Assembly (NCBI RefSeq): GCF_041146395.1
Contig: NC_091009.1
Location: 445,001 to 509,000 of the forward strand
Reading direction: 5' to 3'
Source of the DNA: Eulemur rufifrons
Taxonomy: Eukaryota > Chordata > Mammalia > Primates > Lemuridae
DNA: 64,000 bases
Below the pieces are notes generated by a model that was not told the DNA's origin, ran no database searches, and was given only the letters and a program-made list of their open reading frames with translations. The translations under genes and the position numbers were made by a program. Of this stretch, positions 23,201 to 37,700 are shown piece after piece; positions within the stretch are counted from its first letter, which is position 1, and the number at the start of each line of letters is the position of its first letter.

Positions 23201-24121
23201 ACAAATTAACCAGTACGTTGAAAATTATTTGCAGGTTTTCAGCGTTTCACCATAATTGTGATAACGTGTGTATGTGCCTCCGGAAACCCAAGAAGGCTGC
23301 GACGGACATAACTATGCTGAGAAGTAGCTGACTTGGTGTTGCCTATTTTTGTTAGTGGAGACAGACAAGAAGCCATTCTTCTAAGTATCATCCCACCACC
23401 ATTTTTACATTTTTTAAAATGCAGGGAAATTTTGGAAGTTAGCATTATAATAAGTAGCTGGAGGGTATGGTTTTTTTTTTGTGTGGTCGATGTGGATGGG
23501 GGGGTCAGGCCCTCTGTCAGTTCGCTGGTTAGTTTTTATTATAACCAGAGAGGAGAAATGGGCATGTGTTTGGCAGGAGAAAAGTGCGGATTCTATTTCA
23601 GAGAATTAAACAGGATCCGCATGGTCATCTCATTCCTTTAAGAATCCTTTGCTTCATCAGCTGGGATTCCACCACGTTTCTATATACTCCTCTATCCGTG
23701 GGCACAGGTACATGGCTTGTTCCAAGAAGTATGCTGGAGAGTTTTCAAATTAACCAGTACGTTGAAAATTATTTGCAGGTTTTCAGCGTTTCACCATAAT
23801 TTTGATAACGTTTGTATGTGCCTCCTGAAACCCAAGAAGGCTGCGACGGACATAACTATGCTGAGGAGTAGCTGACTTGGTGTTGCCTATTTTTGTTAGT
23901 GGAGACAGACAAGAAGCCATTCTTCTAAGTATCATCCCACCACCATTTTTCCATTGTTTTAAAATGCAGGGAAATTTTGCAAGTTAGCATTATAATTAGT
24001 AGCTGGAGGGTACGGTTTTTTTTTGTGTGTGTGGTCGATGTGGATGGGGGGGTCAGGCCCTCTGTCAGTTCGCTGGTTAGTTTTTATTATCCCCAGAGAG
24101 GAGAAGTGGGCATGTGTTTGG
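20290..24121 (+). repeat. SatA 7-monomer higher-order unit, copy 1
   Basis: This ~3832-base unit has monomer order X Y Z X Y Z Z and is followed directly by a second copy. Matching landmarks are offset by 3832-3833 bases throughout (20693 to 24525, 21248 to 25080, 21927 to 25759, 23333 to 27166). Differences are few and include T-run lengths and a T/G change at 23268 versus 27101. The left edge is set where upstream flanks stop matching (GTATGGTCG at ~20196 versus GTGTGTGTGGTCG at ~24025). Confidence 0.9.
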
Positions 24122-27100
24122 CAGGTGAAAAGGGCGGATTCTGTTTCAGAGAATGAACGATGATCCCCATGGTCATCCCGTTCCTTTAATAATCCTTTAC
24201 TTCATCAGCTGGAAATCCACCATGGTTCTATATACTCCTCTTTGCGTGGGAACAGGTAACTGGCTTGTTCCAAGAAGTATGCCGCGGAGCTTTTCAATTA
24301 ACCACTACGTTGAAAATTATTTGCAGGTGTTCAGCGTTTCACCATAATTGTGATAACGTTTGTTTGGGCCTCCTGAAACCCAAGAAGGCTGCGACGGACA
24401 TAACTATGCTGAGGAGTAGCTGACTTGGTGTTGCCTATTTTTGTTAGTGGAGACTGACAAGAATCCATTCTTCTAAGTATCATCTCACCACCATTTTTCC
24501 ATTGTTTAAAAATGCAGGAAAGTTTTGCAAGTTAGCATTATAATTAGTAGCTGGAGGCTACGGTGTTTTTTTTTTTTTTTTCCCGTGGGGTCAGTGTGGA
24601 TGTGTTGGTCAGGCCTTCTGTCAGTTCGCTGGTTTGTTTTTATTATCCCCAGAGAGGAGAAGTGGGTATTAGTATGGCAGGTGAAAACTGCGGATCTGTT
24701 TCAGAGAATTAAACAGGATCCGCCTGGTAATCCCGTTCCTTTAAGAATCCTTTGCTTCATGAGCTGGGAATCCACCATGGTTCTATATACTTCTCTATGC
24801 GTGGGCACAGGAAACTGGCTTGTTCCAAGAAGTATGCCTCAGAGCTTTTCAATTAACCAGTATGTTGAAAATCCTTTTCAGGTTTTCAGCGTTTCACCAT
24901 AATTGTGATAACGTGTGTATGTGTCTCCTGAAACCCAATGTGACTGCCAAGGACATAAGTATGCTGAGGTGTAGCTGACTTCGTGTTGCCTATTTTTGTT
25001 AGTGGAGACTGACAAGAAGCCATTCTTCTAAGTATCATCCCACCATCATTTTTCAATTGTTTAAAAATGCAGGGAAATTTTGCGAGTTAGCATTATAACT
25101 AGTAGCTGGAGGGTACTTTTTTTTTTTTGTGGGGTCAGTGTAGATGGGTTGGTCAGGCCATCTGTCAATTCACTGGTTTGTTTTTATTATCCCCAGAGAG
25201 GAGAAGTGGGCATGGGTTTGGCAGGTGAAAAGTGCGGATTCTGTTTCAGAGAATTAAACAGGATCCGCATGGTCATCTCATTCCTTTAAGAATCCTTTGC
25301 TTCATCAGCTGGGATTCCTCCATGTTTCTATATACTCCTCTATGCATGGGCACAGGTACCTGGCTTGTTCCGAGAAGTATGCTGGAGAGTTTTCAAATTA
25401 ACCAATACGTGGAAAGTTATTTGCAGGTTTTTAGCGTTTCACCATAATTTTGGTAACGTTTGTATGTGCCTCCTGAAACCCAAGAAGGCTGCGACGGACG
25501 TAACTATGCTGAGGAGTAGCTGACTCGGTGTTGCCTATTTTTGTTAGTGGAAACAGACAAGAAGCCATTCTTCTAAGTATCATCCCACCACCATTTTTGC
25601 ATTGTTTTAAAATGCAGGGAAATTTTGCAAGTTAGCATTATAATAAGTAGCTGGAGGGTACGGTTTTTTTTTTTGTATGGTCGATGTGGAAGGGGGGTCA
25701 GGCCCTCTGTCAGTTCGCTGGTTAGTTTTTATTATAACCAGAGAGGAGAAGTGGGCATGTGTTTGGCAGGAGAAAAGGGCGGATTCTGTTTCAGAGAATG
25801 AACGATGATCCCCATGGTCATCCCGTTCCTTTAATAATCCTTTACTTCATCAGCTGGAAATCCACCATGGTTCTATATACTCCTCTTTGCGTGGGAACAG
25901 GTAACTGGCTTGTTCCAAGAAGTATGCCGCAGAGCTTTTCAATTAACCACTACGTTGAAAATTATTTGCAGGTGTTCAGCGTTTCACCATAATTGTGATA
26001 ACGTTTGTTTGGGCCTCCTGAAACCCAAGAAGGCTGCGACGGACATAACTATGCTGAGGAGTAGCTGACTTGGTGTTGCCTATTTTTGTTAGTGGAGACT
26101 GACAAGAATCCATTCTTCTAAGTATCATCTCACCATCATTTTTCCATTGTTTAAAAATGCAGGAAAGTTTTGCAAGTTAGCATTATAATTAGTAGCTGGA
26201 GGCTACGGTGTTTTTTTTTTTTTTTTTCCCGTGGGGTCAGTGTGGATGTGTTGGTCAGGCCTTCTGTCAGTTCGCTGGTTTGTTTTTATTATCCCCAGAG
26301 AGGAGAAGTGGGTATTAGTATGGCAGGTGAAAACTGCGGATCTGTTTCAGAGAATTAAACAGGATCCGCCTGGTAATCCCGTTCCTTTAAGAATCCTTTG
26401 CTTCATGAGCTGGGAATCCACCATGGTTCTATATACTTCTCTATGCGTGGGCACAGGAAACTGGCTTGTTCCAAGAAGTATGCCTCAGAGCTTTTCAATT
26501 AACCAGTATGTTGAAAATCCTTTTCAGGTTTTCAGCGTTTCACCATAGTTGTGATAACGTGTGCATGTGCCTACTGAAACCAAATATGGCTGCTACGGAC
26601 ATAACCATGCTGAGGCGTAGCTGACTTGGTGTTGCCTATTTTTGTCAGTGGAGACTGACAAGAAGCCATTCTTCTAAGTATCATCCCACCATCATTTCTC
26701 CATTGTTTAAAAATGCAGGGAAATTTTGCAAATTGGCATTATAATTAGTAGCTGCAGGGTACATTTTTTTTTGGGGTCGGTCAGGATGGGTGTTCAGGCC
26801 CTCTGTCAGATCGCTGGTTTGTTTTTATTATCCCCAGAGAAGAGTAGTGGGCATGTCTTTGGCAGGTGAAAAGTGCGGATTCTGTTTCAGAGAATTAAAC
26901 AGGATCCGCATGGTCATCTCATTCCTTTAAGAATCCTTTGCTTCATCAGCTGGGATTCCACCATGTTTCTATATACTCCTCTATGCGTGGGCACAGGTAT
27001 CTGGCTTGTTCCAAGAAGTATGCTGGAGAGTTTACAAATTAACCAGTACGTTGAAAATTATTTGCAGGTTTTCAGCGTTTCACCATAATTGTGATAACGT

Positions 27101-27954
27101 TTGTATGTGCCTCCGGAAACCCAAGAAGGCTGCGACGGACATAACTATGCTGAGAAGTAGCTGACTTGGTGTTGCCTATTTTTGTTAGTGGAGACAGACA
27201 AGAAGCCATTCTTCTAAGTATCATCCCACCACCATTTTTACATTTTTTAAAATGCAGGGAAATTTTGGAAGTTAGCATTATAATAAGTAGCTGGAGGGTA
27301 TGGTTTTTTTTTTGTGTGGTCGATGTGGATGGGGGGGTCAGGCCCTCTGTCAGTTCGCTGGTTAGTTTTTATTATAACCAGAGAGGAGAAATGGGCATGT
27401 GTTTGGCAGGAGAAAAGTGCGGATTCTATTTCAGAGAATTAAACAGGATCCGCATGGTCATCTCATTCCTTTAAGAATCCTTTGCTTCATCAGCTGGGAT
27501 TCCACCACGTTTCTATATACTCCTCTATCCGTGGGCACAGGTACATGGCTTGTTCCAAGAAGTATGCTGGAGAGTTTTCAAATTAACCAGTACGTTGAAA
27601 ATTATTTGCAGGTTTTCAGCGTTTCACCATAATTTTGATAACGTTTGTATGTGCCTCCTGAAACCCAAGAAGGCTGCGACGGACATAACTATGCTGAGGA
27701 GTAGCTGACTTGGTGTTGCCTATTTTTGTTAGTGGAGACAGACAAGAAGCCATTCTTCTAAGTATCATCCCACCACCATTTTTCCATTGTTTTAAAATGC
27801 AGGGAAATTTTGCAAGTTAGCATTATAATTAGTAGCTGGAGGGTACGGTTTTTTTTTTGTGTGTGTGGTCGATGTGGATGGGGGGGTCAGGCCCTCTGTC
27901 AGTTCGCTGGTTAGTTTTTATTATCCCCAGAGAGGAGAAGTGGGCATGTGTTTG
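24122..27954 (+). repeat. SatA 7-monomer higher-order unit, copy 2
   Basis: This is the tandem partner of 20290-24121, with the same X Y Z X Y Z Z order. The right edge is near the GAATTAACGATG versus GAATGAACGATG difference (27987 versus 24153). The near-identity of the two copies marks them as the youngest large duplication in this array. Confidence 0.9.
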
Positions 27955-29839
27955 GCAGGTGAAAAGGGCGGATTCTGTTTCAGAGAATTAACGATGATCC
28001 CCATGGTCATCCCGTTCCTTTAATAATCCTTTACTTCATCAGCTGGAAATCCACCATGGTTCTATATACTCCTCTTTGCGTGGGAACAGGTAACGGGCTT
28101 GTTCCATGAAGTATGCCGCAGAGCTTTTCAATTAACCACTACGTTGAAAATTACTTGCAGGTGTTCAGCGTTTCACCATAATTGTGATAACGTTTGTTTG
28201 TGCCTCCTGAAACCCAAGAAGGCTGCCACGAACATAACGATGCTGAGGCGTAGCTGACTTGGTTTTGCCTATTTTTGTTAGTGGAGACTGACAGGAAGCC
28301 ATTCTTCTAAGTATCATCCCACCACCATTTTTCCATTGTTTTAAAATGCAGGGAAATTTTGCAAGTTAGCATTATAATTAGTAGCTGGAGGGTACGGTTT
28401 TTTTTTGTGTGTGTGGTCGATGTGGATGTGTTGGTCAGGCCCTCTGTAAGTTCGCTGGTTAGTTTTTATTATAACCAGAGAGGAGAAGTGGGCATGTGTT
28501 TGGCAGGTGAAAAGGGCGGATTCTGTTTCAGAGAATTAAGGATGATCCCCATCATCATCCCGTTCCTTTAATAATCCTTAACTTCATCAGCTGGAAATCC
28601 ACCATGGTTCTATATACTCCTCTTTGCGTGGGAACAGGTAAGTGGCTTGTTCCAAGAAGTATGCCGCAGAGCTTTTCAATTAACCACTACGTTGAAAATT
28701 ATTTGCAGGTGTTCAGCGTTTCACCATAATTGTGATAACGTGTGTATATGTCTCCTGAAACCCAATGTGACTGCCAAGGACATAAGTATGCCGAGGTGTA
28801 GCTGACTTCGTGTTGCCTATTTTTGTTAGTGGAGACTGACAAGAAGCCATTCTTCTAAGTATCATCCCACCATCATTTTTCAATTGTTTAAAAATGCAGG
28901 GAAATTTTGCGAGTTAGCATTATAATTAGTAGCTGGAGGGTACTTTTTTTTTTTTTTATGGGGTCAGTGTAGATGGGTTGGTCAGGCAATCTGTCAATTC
29001 ACTGATTTGTTTTTATTATCCCCAGAGAGGAGAAGTGGGCATGGGTTTGGCAGGTGAAAAGTGCGGATTCTGTTTCAGAGAATTAAACAGGATCCGCATG
29101 GTCATCTCATTCCTTTAAGAATCCTTTGCTTCATCAGCTGGGATTCCTCCATGTTTCTATATAATCCTCTATGCATGGGCACAGGTACCTGGCTTGTTCC
29201 GAGAAGTATGCTGGAGAGTTTTCAAATTAACCAATACGTGGAAAATTATTTGCAAGTTTTCAGCGTTTCACCATAATTTTGGTAACGTTTGTATGTGCCT
29301 CCTGAAACCCAAGAAGGCTGCGACGGACATAACTATGCTGAGGAGTAGCTGACTTGGTGTTGCCTATTTTTGTTAGTGGAAACAGACAAGAAGCCATTCT
29401 TCTAAGTATCATCCCACCACCATTTTTGCATTGTTTTAAAATGCAGGGAAATTTTGCAAGTTAGCATTATAATAAGTAGCTGGAGGGTACGGTTTTTTTT
29501 TTTGTATGGTCGATGTGGAAGGGGGGTCAGGCCCTCTGTCAGTTCGCTGGTTAGTTTTTATTATAACCAGAGAGGAGAAGTGGGCATGTGTTTGGCAGGA
29601 GAAAAGGGCGGTTTCTGTTTCAGAGAATTAACGATGATCCCCATGGTCATCCCGTTCCTTTAATAATCCTTAACTTCATCAGCTGGAAATCCACCATGGT
29701 TCTATATACTCCTCTTTGCGTGGGAACATGTAAGTGGCTTGTTCCAAGAAGTATGCCGCTGAGCTTTTCAATTAACCACTACGTTGAAAATTATTTGCAG
29801 GTGTTCAGCGTTTCACCATAATTGTGATAACGTTTGTTT

Positions 29840-31700
29840 GGGCCTCCTGAAACCCAAGAAGGCTGCGACGGACATAACTATGCTGAGGAGTAGCTGACTT
29901 GGTGTTGCCTATTTTTGTTAGTGGAGACTGACAAGAATCCATTCTTCTAAGTATCATCTCACCATCATTTTTCCATTGTTTAAAAATGCAGGAAAGTTTT
30001 GCAAGTTAGCATTATAATTAGTAGCTGGAGGCTACGGTGTTTTTTTTTTTTTTTCCCCGTGGGGTCAGTGTGGATGTGTTGGTCAGGCCTTCTGTCAGTT
30101 CGCTGGTTTGTTTTTATTATCCCCAGAGAGGAGAAGTGGGTATTAGTATGGCAGGTGAAAACTGCGGATCTGTTTCAGAGAATTAAACAGGATCCGCCTG
30201 GTAATCCCGTTCCTTTAAGAATCCTTTGCTTCATGAGCTGGGAATCCACCATGGTTCTATATACTTCTCTATGCGTGGGCACAGGAAACTGGCTTGTTCC
30301 AAGAAGTATGCCTCAGAGCTTTTCAATTAACCAGTATGTTGAAAATCCTTTGCAGGTTTTCAGCGTTTCACCATAATTGTGATAACGTGTGTATGTGTCT
30401 CCTGAAACCCAATGTGACTGCCAAGGACATAAGTATGCTGAGGTGTAGCTGACTTCGTGTTGCCTATTTTTGTTAGTGGAGACTGACAAGAAGCCATTCT
30501 TCTAAGTATCATCCCACCATCATTTTTCAATTGTTTAAAAATGCAGGGAAATTTTGCGAGTTAGCATTATAACTAGTAGCTGGAGGGTACTTTTTTTTTT
30601 TTGTGGGGTCAGTGTAGATGGGTTGGTCAGGCCATCTGTCAATTCACTGGTTTGTTTTTATTATCCCCAGAGAGGAGAAGTGGGCATGGGTTTGGCAGGT
30701 GAAAAGTGCGGATTCTGTTTCAGAGAATTAAACAGGATCCGCATGGTCATCTCATTCCTTTAAGAATCCTTTGCTTCATCAGCTGGGATTCCTCCATGTT
30801 TCTATATACTCCTCTATGCATGGGCACAGGTACCTGGCTTGTTCCGAGAAGTATGCTGGAGAGTTTTCAAATTAACCAATACGTGGAAAGTTATTTGCAG
30901 GTTTTTAGCGTTTCACCATAATTTTGGTAACGTTTGTATGTGCCTCCTGAAACCCAAGAAGGCTGCGACGGACGTAACTATGCTGAGGAGTAGCTGACTC
31001 GGTGTTGCCTATTTTTGTTAGTGGAAACAGACAAGAAGCCATTCTTCTAAGTATCATCCCACCACCATTTTTGCATTGTTTTAAAATGCAGGGAAATTTT
31101 GCAAGTTAGCATTATAATAAGTAGCTGGAGGGTACGGTTTTTTTTTTTGTATGGTCGATGTGGAAGGGGGGTCAGGCCCTCTGTCAGTTCGCTGGTTAGT
31201 TTTTATTATAACCAGAGAGGAGAAGTGGGCATGTGTTTGGCAGGAGAAAAGGGCGGATTCTGTTTCAGAGAATGAACGATGATCCCCATGGTCATCCCGT
31301 TCCTTTAATAATCCTTTACTTCATCAGCTGGAAATCCACCATGGTTCTATATACTCCTCTTTGCGTGGGAACAGGTAACTGGCTTGTTCCAAGAAGTATG
31401 CCGCGGAGCTTTTCAATTAACCACTACGTTGAAAATTATTTGCAGGTGTTCAGCGTTTCACCATAATTGTGATAACGTTTGTTTGGGCCTCCTGAAACCC
31501 AAGAAGGCTGCGACGGACATAACTATGCTGAGGAGTAGCTGACTTGGTGTTGCCTATTTTTGTTAGTGGAGACTGACAAGAATCCATTCTTCTAAGTATC
31601 ATCTCACCACCATTTTTCCATTGTTTAAAAATGCAGGAAAGTTTTGCAAGTTAGCATTATAATTAGTAGCTGGAGGCTACGGTGTTTTTTTTTTTTTTTC
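29840..31700 (+). repeat. SatA partial third copy of the higher-order unit (mosaic)
   Basis: About 30000-31400 matches 24525-25930 at an offset of 5474 bases (ten monomers). From ~31393 the diagnostic variants (GCCGCGGAGC; CTCACCACCATTTTT) match the first X monomer of the unit (20453 or 24285) instead of 25930. The segment is therefore a mosaic, best explained by unequal exchange or gene conversion in monomer register. Confidence 0.78.
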
Positions 31701-34700
31701 CTGTGGGGTCAGTGTGGATGTGTTGGTCAGGCCCTATGTCAGTTCGCTGGTTTGTTTTTATTATCCCCAGAGAGGAGAAGTGGGTATTAGTATGGCAGGT
31801 GAAAACTTCGGATCTGTTTCAGAGAATTAAACAGGATCCGCATGGTAATCCTGTTCCTTTAAGAATCCTTTGCTTCATGAGCTGGGAATCCACCATGGTT
31901 CTATATACTTCTCTATGCGTGGGCACAGGAAACTGGCTTGTTCCAATAAGTATGGCTCAGAGTTTTTCAATTAACCAGTATGTTGAAAATCCTTTGCAGG
32001 TTTTTAGCGTTTCACCATAATTGTGATAACGTGTGTATGTGCCTACTGAAACCAAATGTGGCTGCTACGGACATAACTATGCTGAGGAGTAGCTGACTTG
32101 GTGTTGCCTATTTTTGTCAGTGGAGACTGACAAGAAGCCATTCTTCTAAGTATCATCCCACCATCATTTCTCCATTGTTTAAAAATGCAGGGAAATTTTG
32201 CAAATTGGCATTATAATTAGTAGCTGGACGGTACTTTTTTTTTTGTGGGGTCGGTCAGGATGGGTGTTCAGGCCCTCTGTCAGATCGCTGGTTTGTTTTT
32301 ATTATCCCCAGAGAAGAGTAGTGGGCATGTGTTTGGCAGGTGAAAAGTGCGGATTCTGTTTCAGAGAATTAAACAGGATCCGCATGGTCATCTCATTCCT
32401 TTAAGAATCCTTTGCTTCATCAGCTGGGATTCCACCATGTTTCTATATACTCCTCTATGCGAGGGCACAGGTACCTGGCTTGTTCCAAGAAGTATGCTGG
32501 AGAGTTTTCAAATTAACCATTACGTTGAAAATTATTTGCAGGTTTTCAGTGTTTCACCATAATTTTGATAACGTTTGTATGTGCCTCCTGAAACCCAAGA
32601 AGGCTGCGACGGATATAACTATGCTGAGGAGTAGCTGACTTGGTGTTGCCTATTTTTGTTAGCGGAGACAGACAAGAAGCCACTCTTCTATCATCCCACC
32701 ACCATTTTTCCATTGTTTTAAAATGCAGGGATATTTTGCAAGTTAGCATTATAATTAGTAGCTGGAGGCTACGGTGTTTTTTTTTTTTTCCTCTGGGGTC
32801 GGTGTGGATGTGTTGGTCAGACCCTTTGTCAGTTCGCTGGTTACTTTTTATTATCCCCAGAGAGGAGAAGTGGGCATGTGTTTGGCATGTGAAAAGGGCG
32901 GATTCTGTTTCAGAGAATTAACGATGATCCCCATGGTCATCCCGTTCCTTTAATAATCCTTTACTTCATCAGCTGGAAATCCACCATGGTTCTATATACT
33001 CCTCTTTGCGTGGGAACAGGTAATTGGCTTGTTCCAAGAAGTATGCCGTAGAGCTTTTCAATTAACCACTACGTTGAAAATTATTTGCAGGTGTTCAGCG
33101 TTTCACCATAATTGTGATAACGTTTGTTTGTGCCTCCTGAAACCCAAGAAGGCTGCGACGGACATAACTATGCTGAGGAGTAGCTGACTTGGTGTTGCCT
33201 ATTTTTGTTAGTGGATACTGACAGGAAGCCATTCTTCTAAGTATCATCCCACCACCATTTTTCCATTGTTTTAAAATGCAGGGAAATTTTGCAAGTTAGC
33301 ATTATAATTAGTAGCTGGAGGGTACGGTTTTTTTGTGTGTGTGTGGTCGATGTGGATGGGTGGGTCAGGCCCTCTGTCAGTTCGCTGGTTAGTTTTTATT
33401 ATCCCCAGAGAGGAGAAGTGGGCATGTGTTTGGCAGGTGAAAAGGGCGGATTCTGTTTCAGAGAATTAACGATGATCCCCATGGTCATCCCCTTCCTTTA
33501 ATAATCGTTCACTTCATCAGCAGGAAATCCACCATGGTTCTATATACACCTCTTTGCGTGGGAACAGGTACCTGACTTGTTCCAAGAAGTATGCCGCAGA
33601 GCTTTTCATTTAACCACTACGTTGAAAATCATTTGCAGGTGTTCAGCGTTTCACCATAATTGTGATAAGGTTTGTTTGTGCCTCCTGAAACCCAAGAAGG
33701 CTGCGATGGACATAACTATGCTGAGGAGTAGCTGACGTGGTGTTGCCTATTTTTGTCAGTGGAGACTGACAAGAAGCCATTCTTCTAAGTATCATCCCAC
33801 CATCATTTCTCCATTGTTTAAAAATGCAGGGAAATTTTGCAAATTGGCATTATAATTAGTAGCTGGAGGGTACTTTGTTTTTTTGTGTGGTCGGTCAGGA
33901 TGGGTGTTCAGGCCCTCTGTCAGATCGCTGGTTTGTTTTTATTATCCCGAGAGAAGAGTAGTGGGCATGTGTTTGGCAGGTGAAAAGTGCGGATTCTGTT
34001 TCAGAGAATTAAACAGGATCCGCATGGTCATCTCATTCCTTTAAGAATCCTTTGCTTCATCAGCTGGGATGCCACCATGTTTCTATATACTCCTCTATGC
34101 GTGGGGACAGGTACCTGGCTTGTTCCAAGAAGTATGCTGGAGAGTTTTCAAATTAACCAGTACGTTGAAAATTATTTGCAGGTTTTCAGCATTTCACCAT
34201 AATTTTGATAACGTGTGTATGTGCCTCCTGAAACCCAAGAAGGCTGCGAGAGACATAACTATGCTGAGGAGTAGCTGACTTGGTTTTGCCTATTTTTGTT
34301 AGTGGAGACAGACAAGAATCCATTCTTCTAAGTATCATCTCACCATCATTTTTCCATTGTTTAAAAATGCAGGAAAAATGTGCAAGTTAGCATTGTAATT
34401 AGTAGCTGGAGGCTACGGTGTTTTTTTTTTTTTCCTGTGTGGTCGATGTGGATGGGGGGGTCAGGCCCTCTGTCAGTTCGCTGGTTTGTTTTTATTATCC
34501 CCAGAGAGGAGAAGTGGGTATTAGTATGGCAGGTGAAAACTGCGGATCTGTTTCAGAGAATTAAACAGGATCGGCAGGGTAATCCCGTTCCTTTAAGAAT
34601 CCTTTGCTTCATGAGCTGGGAATCCACCATGGTTCCATATACATCTCTATGCGTGGGCACAGGAAACTGGCTTGTTCCAAGAAGTATGCCTCAGAGCTTT

Positions 34701-37700
34701 TCAATTAACCAGTATGTTGAAAATCCTTTGCAGGTTTTCAGCGTTTCACCATAATTGTGATAACGTGTGTATGTGCCTACTGAAACCAAATATGGCTGCT
34801 ACGGACATAACTATGCCGAGGCGTTGCTGACTTGGTGTTGCCTATTTTTGTCAGTGGAGACTGACAAGAAGCCATTCTTCTAAGTATCATCCCACCATCA
34901 TTTCTCCATTGTTTAAAAATGCAGGGAAATTTTGCAAATTGGCACTATAATTAGTAGCTGGAGGGTACTTTTTTTTTTGTGGGGTCGGTCAGGATGGGTG
35001 TTCAGGCCCTCTGTCAGATCGCTGGTTTGTTTTTATTATCCCCAGAGAAGAGTAGTGGGCATGTGTTTGGCAGGTGAAAAGTGCGGATTCTGTTTCAGAG
35101 AATTAAACAGGATCCGTATGGTCATCTCATTCCTTTAAGAATACTTTACTTCATCAGCTGGAAATCCACCATGGTTCTATATACTCCTCTTTGCGTGGGA
35201 ACAGGTAACTGGCTTGTTCCAAGAAGTATACCGCAGAGCTTTTCAATTAACCACTACGTTGAAAATTATTTGCAGGTGTTCAGCGTTTCACCATAATTTT
35301 GATAACGTTTGTATGTGCCTCCTGAAACCCAAGAAGGCTGCGACGGACATACCTATGCTGAGGAGTAGCTGACTTGGTGTTGCCTATTTTTGTTATTGGA
35401 GACAGACAAGAAGCCATTCTTCTAAGTATCATCCCACCCCGATTTTTCCATTGTTTTAAAAGGCAGGGAAATTTTGCAAGTTAGCATTATAATTAGTAGC
35501 TGGAGGGTACGGTTTTTTTTTGTGTGTGTTCGATGTGGATGGGGGGGTAAGGCCCTCTGTCAGTTCGCTGGTTAGTTTTTATTATCCCCAGAGAGGAGAA
35601 GTGGCCATGTGTTTGGCAGGTGAAAAGGGCGGATTCTGTTCAGAAAATTAACGATGATCCCCATGCTCATCCCGTTCCTTCAATAATCATTTACTTCATC
35701 AGCTGGAAATCTACCATGGTTCTATATACTCCTCTTTGCGTGGGAACAGGTAACTGGCTTGTTCCAAGAAGTATGCCGCAGAGCTTTTCAATTAACCACT
35801 ACGTTGAAAATTATTTGCAGGTGTTCAGCGTTTCACCATAATTGTGATAACGTTTGTTTGGGCCTCCTGAAACCCAAGAAGGCTGCGACGGACGTAACTA
35901 TGCTGAGGCGTAGCTGACTTGGTTTTGCCTATTTTTGTTAGTGGAGACTGACAAGAATCCATTCTTCTAAGTATCATCGCATCATCATTTTTCCATTGTT
36001 TAAAAATGCAGGAAAATTTTGCAAGTTAGCATTATAATTAGTAGCTGGAGGCTACGGTGTTTTTTTTTTTTTTTTTTTTCCTGTGGGGTCGGTGTGGATG
36101 TGTTGGTCAGGCCCTCTGTCAGTTCGCTGGTTTGTTTTTATTATCCCCAGAGAGGAGAAGTGGGTATAAGTATGGCAGGTGAAAACTACGGATCTGTTTC
36201 AGAGAATTAAACAGGATCCGCATGGTAATCCCGTTCCTTTAAGAATCCCTTGCTTCATGAGCTGGGAATCCACCATGGTTCTATATACTTCTCTATGCGT
36301 GGGCACAGGAAACTGGCTTGTTCCAAGAAGTATGCCTCAGAGCTTTTCAATTAACCAGTATGTTGAAAATCCTTTGCATGTGTTCAGCGTTTCACCATAA
36401 TTGTGATAACGTGTGTATGTGCCTACTGAAACCAAATATGGCTGCTACGGACATAACTATGCTGCGGAGTAGCTGACTTGGTGTTGCCTATTTTTGTCAG
36501 TGGAGACTGACAAGAAGCCATTCTTCTAAGTATCATCCCACCATCATTTCTCCATTGTTTAAAAATGCAGGGAAATTTTGCAAATTGGCATTATAATTAG
36601 TAGCTGGAGGGTACGGTTTTTTTTTGTGTGTGGTCGATGTGGATGGGGGGGTTAGGCCCTCTGTCAGTTCGCTGGTTAGTTTTTATTATCCCCAGAGAGG
36701 AGAAGTGGGCATGTGTTTGGCAGGTGAAAAGGGCGGATTCTGTTTCAGAGAATTAAACAGGATCCCCATGGTCATCCCTTTCCTTTAATAATCCTTTACT
36801 TCATCAACTGGAAATCCACCATGGTTCTATATACTCCTCTTTTCCTCGGAACAGGTAACTGGCTTGTTCCAAGAAGTATGCTGCAGAGCTTTTAAATTAA
36901 GCACTACGTTCAAAATGATTTGCAGTTGTTCAGCGTTTCACCATAATTGTGATAACGTTTGTTTGTGCCTCCTGAAACCCAAGAATGCTGCGACGGACAT
37001 AACTATGCTGAGGAGTAGCTGACGTGGTGTTGCCTATTTTTGTTAGTGGAGACTGACAAGAAGCCATTCTTCTAAGTATCATCCCACCACGATTTTTCCA
37101 TTGTTTTAAAATGCAGGGAAATTTTGCAAGTTAGCATTATAATTAGTAGCTGGAGGGTACGGTTTTTTTTTTTTTGTGTGGTCGATGTGGACGTGGGGGT
37201 CAGGCCCTCTGTCAGTTCGCTGGTTAGTTTTTATTATCCCCAGAGAGGAGAAGTGGGCATGTCTTTGTCAGGCGAAAAGGGCGGATTCTGTTTCAGAGAA
37301 TTAACGATGATCCCCATGGTCATCCCGTTCCTTTAATAATCCTTTACTTCATCAGCTGGAAATCCACCATGGTTCTATATACTCCTCTTTGCGTGGGAAC
37401 AGGTAACTGGCTTGTTCCAAGAAGTATGCCGCAGAGCTTTTCAATTAACCACTACGTTGAAAATTATTTGCAGGTGTTCAGCGTTTCCCATAATTGTGAT
37501 AACGTTTGCTTGTGCCTCCTGAAACACAAGAAGGCTGCGACGGACATAACTCTACTGAGGAGTAGCTGACTTGGTGTTGCCTATTTTTGTTAGTGGAGAC
37601 TGACAAGAAGCCATTCTTCTAAGTATCATCCCACCATCATTTCTCCATTGTTTAAAAATGTAGGGAAATTTTGCAAATTGGCATTATAATTAGTAGCTGG

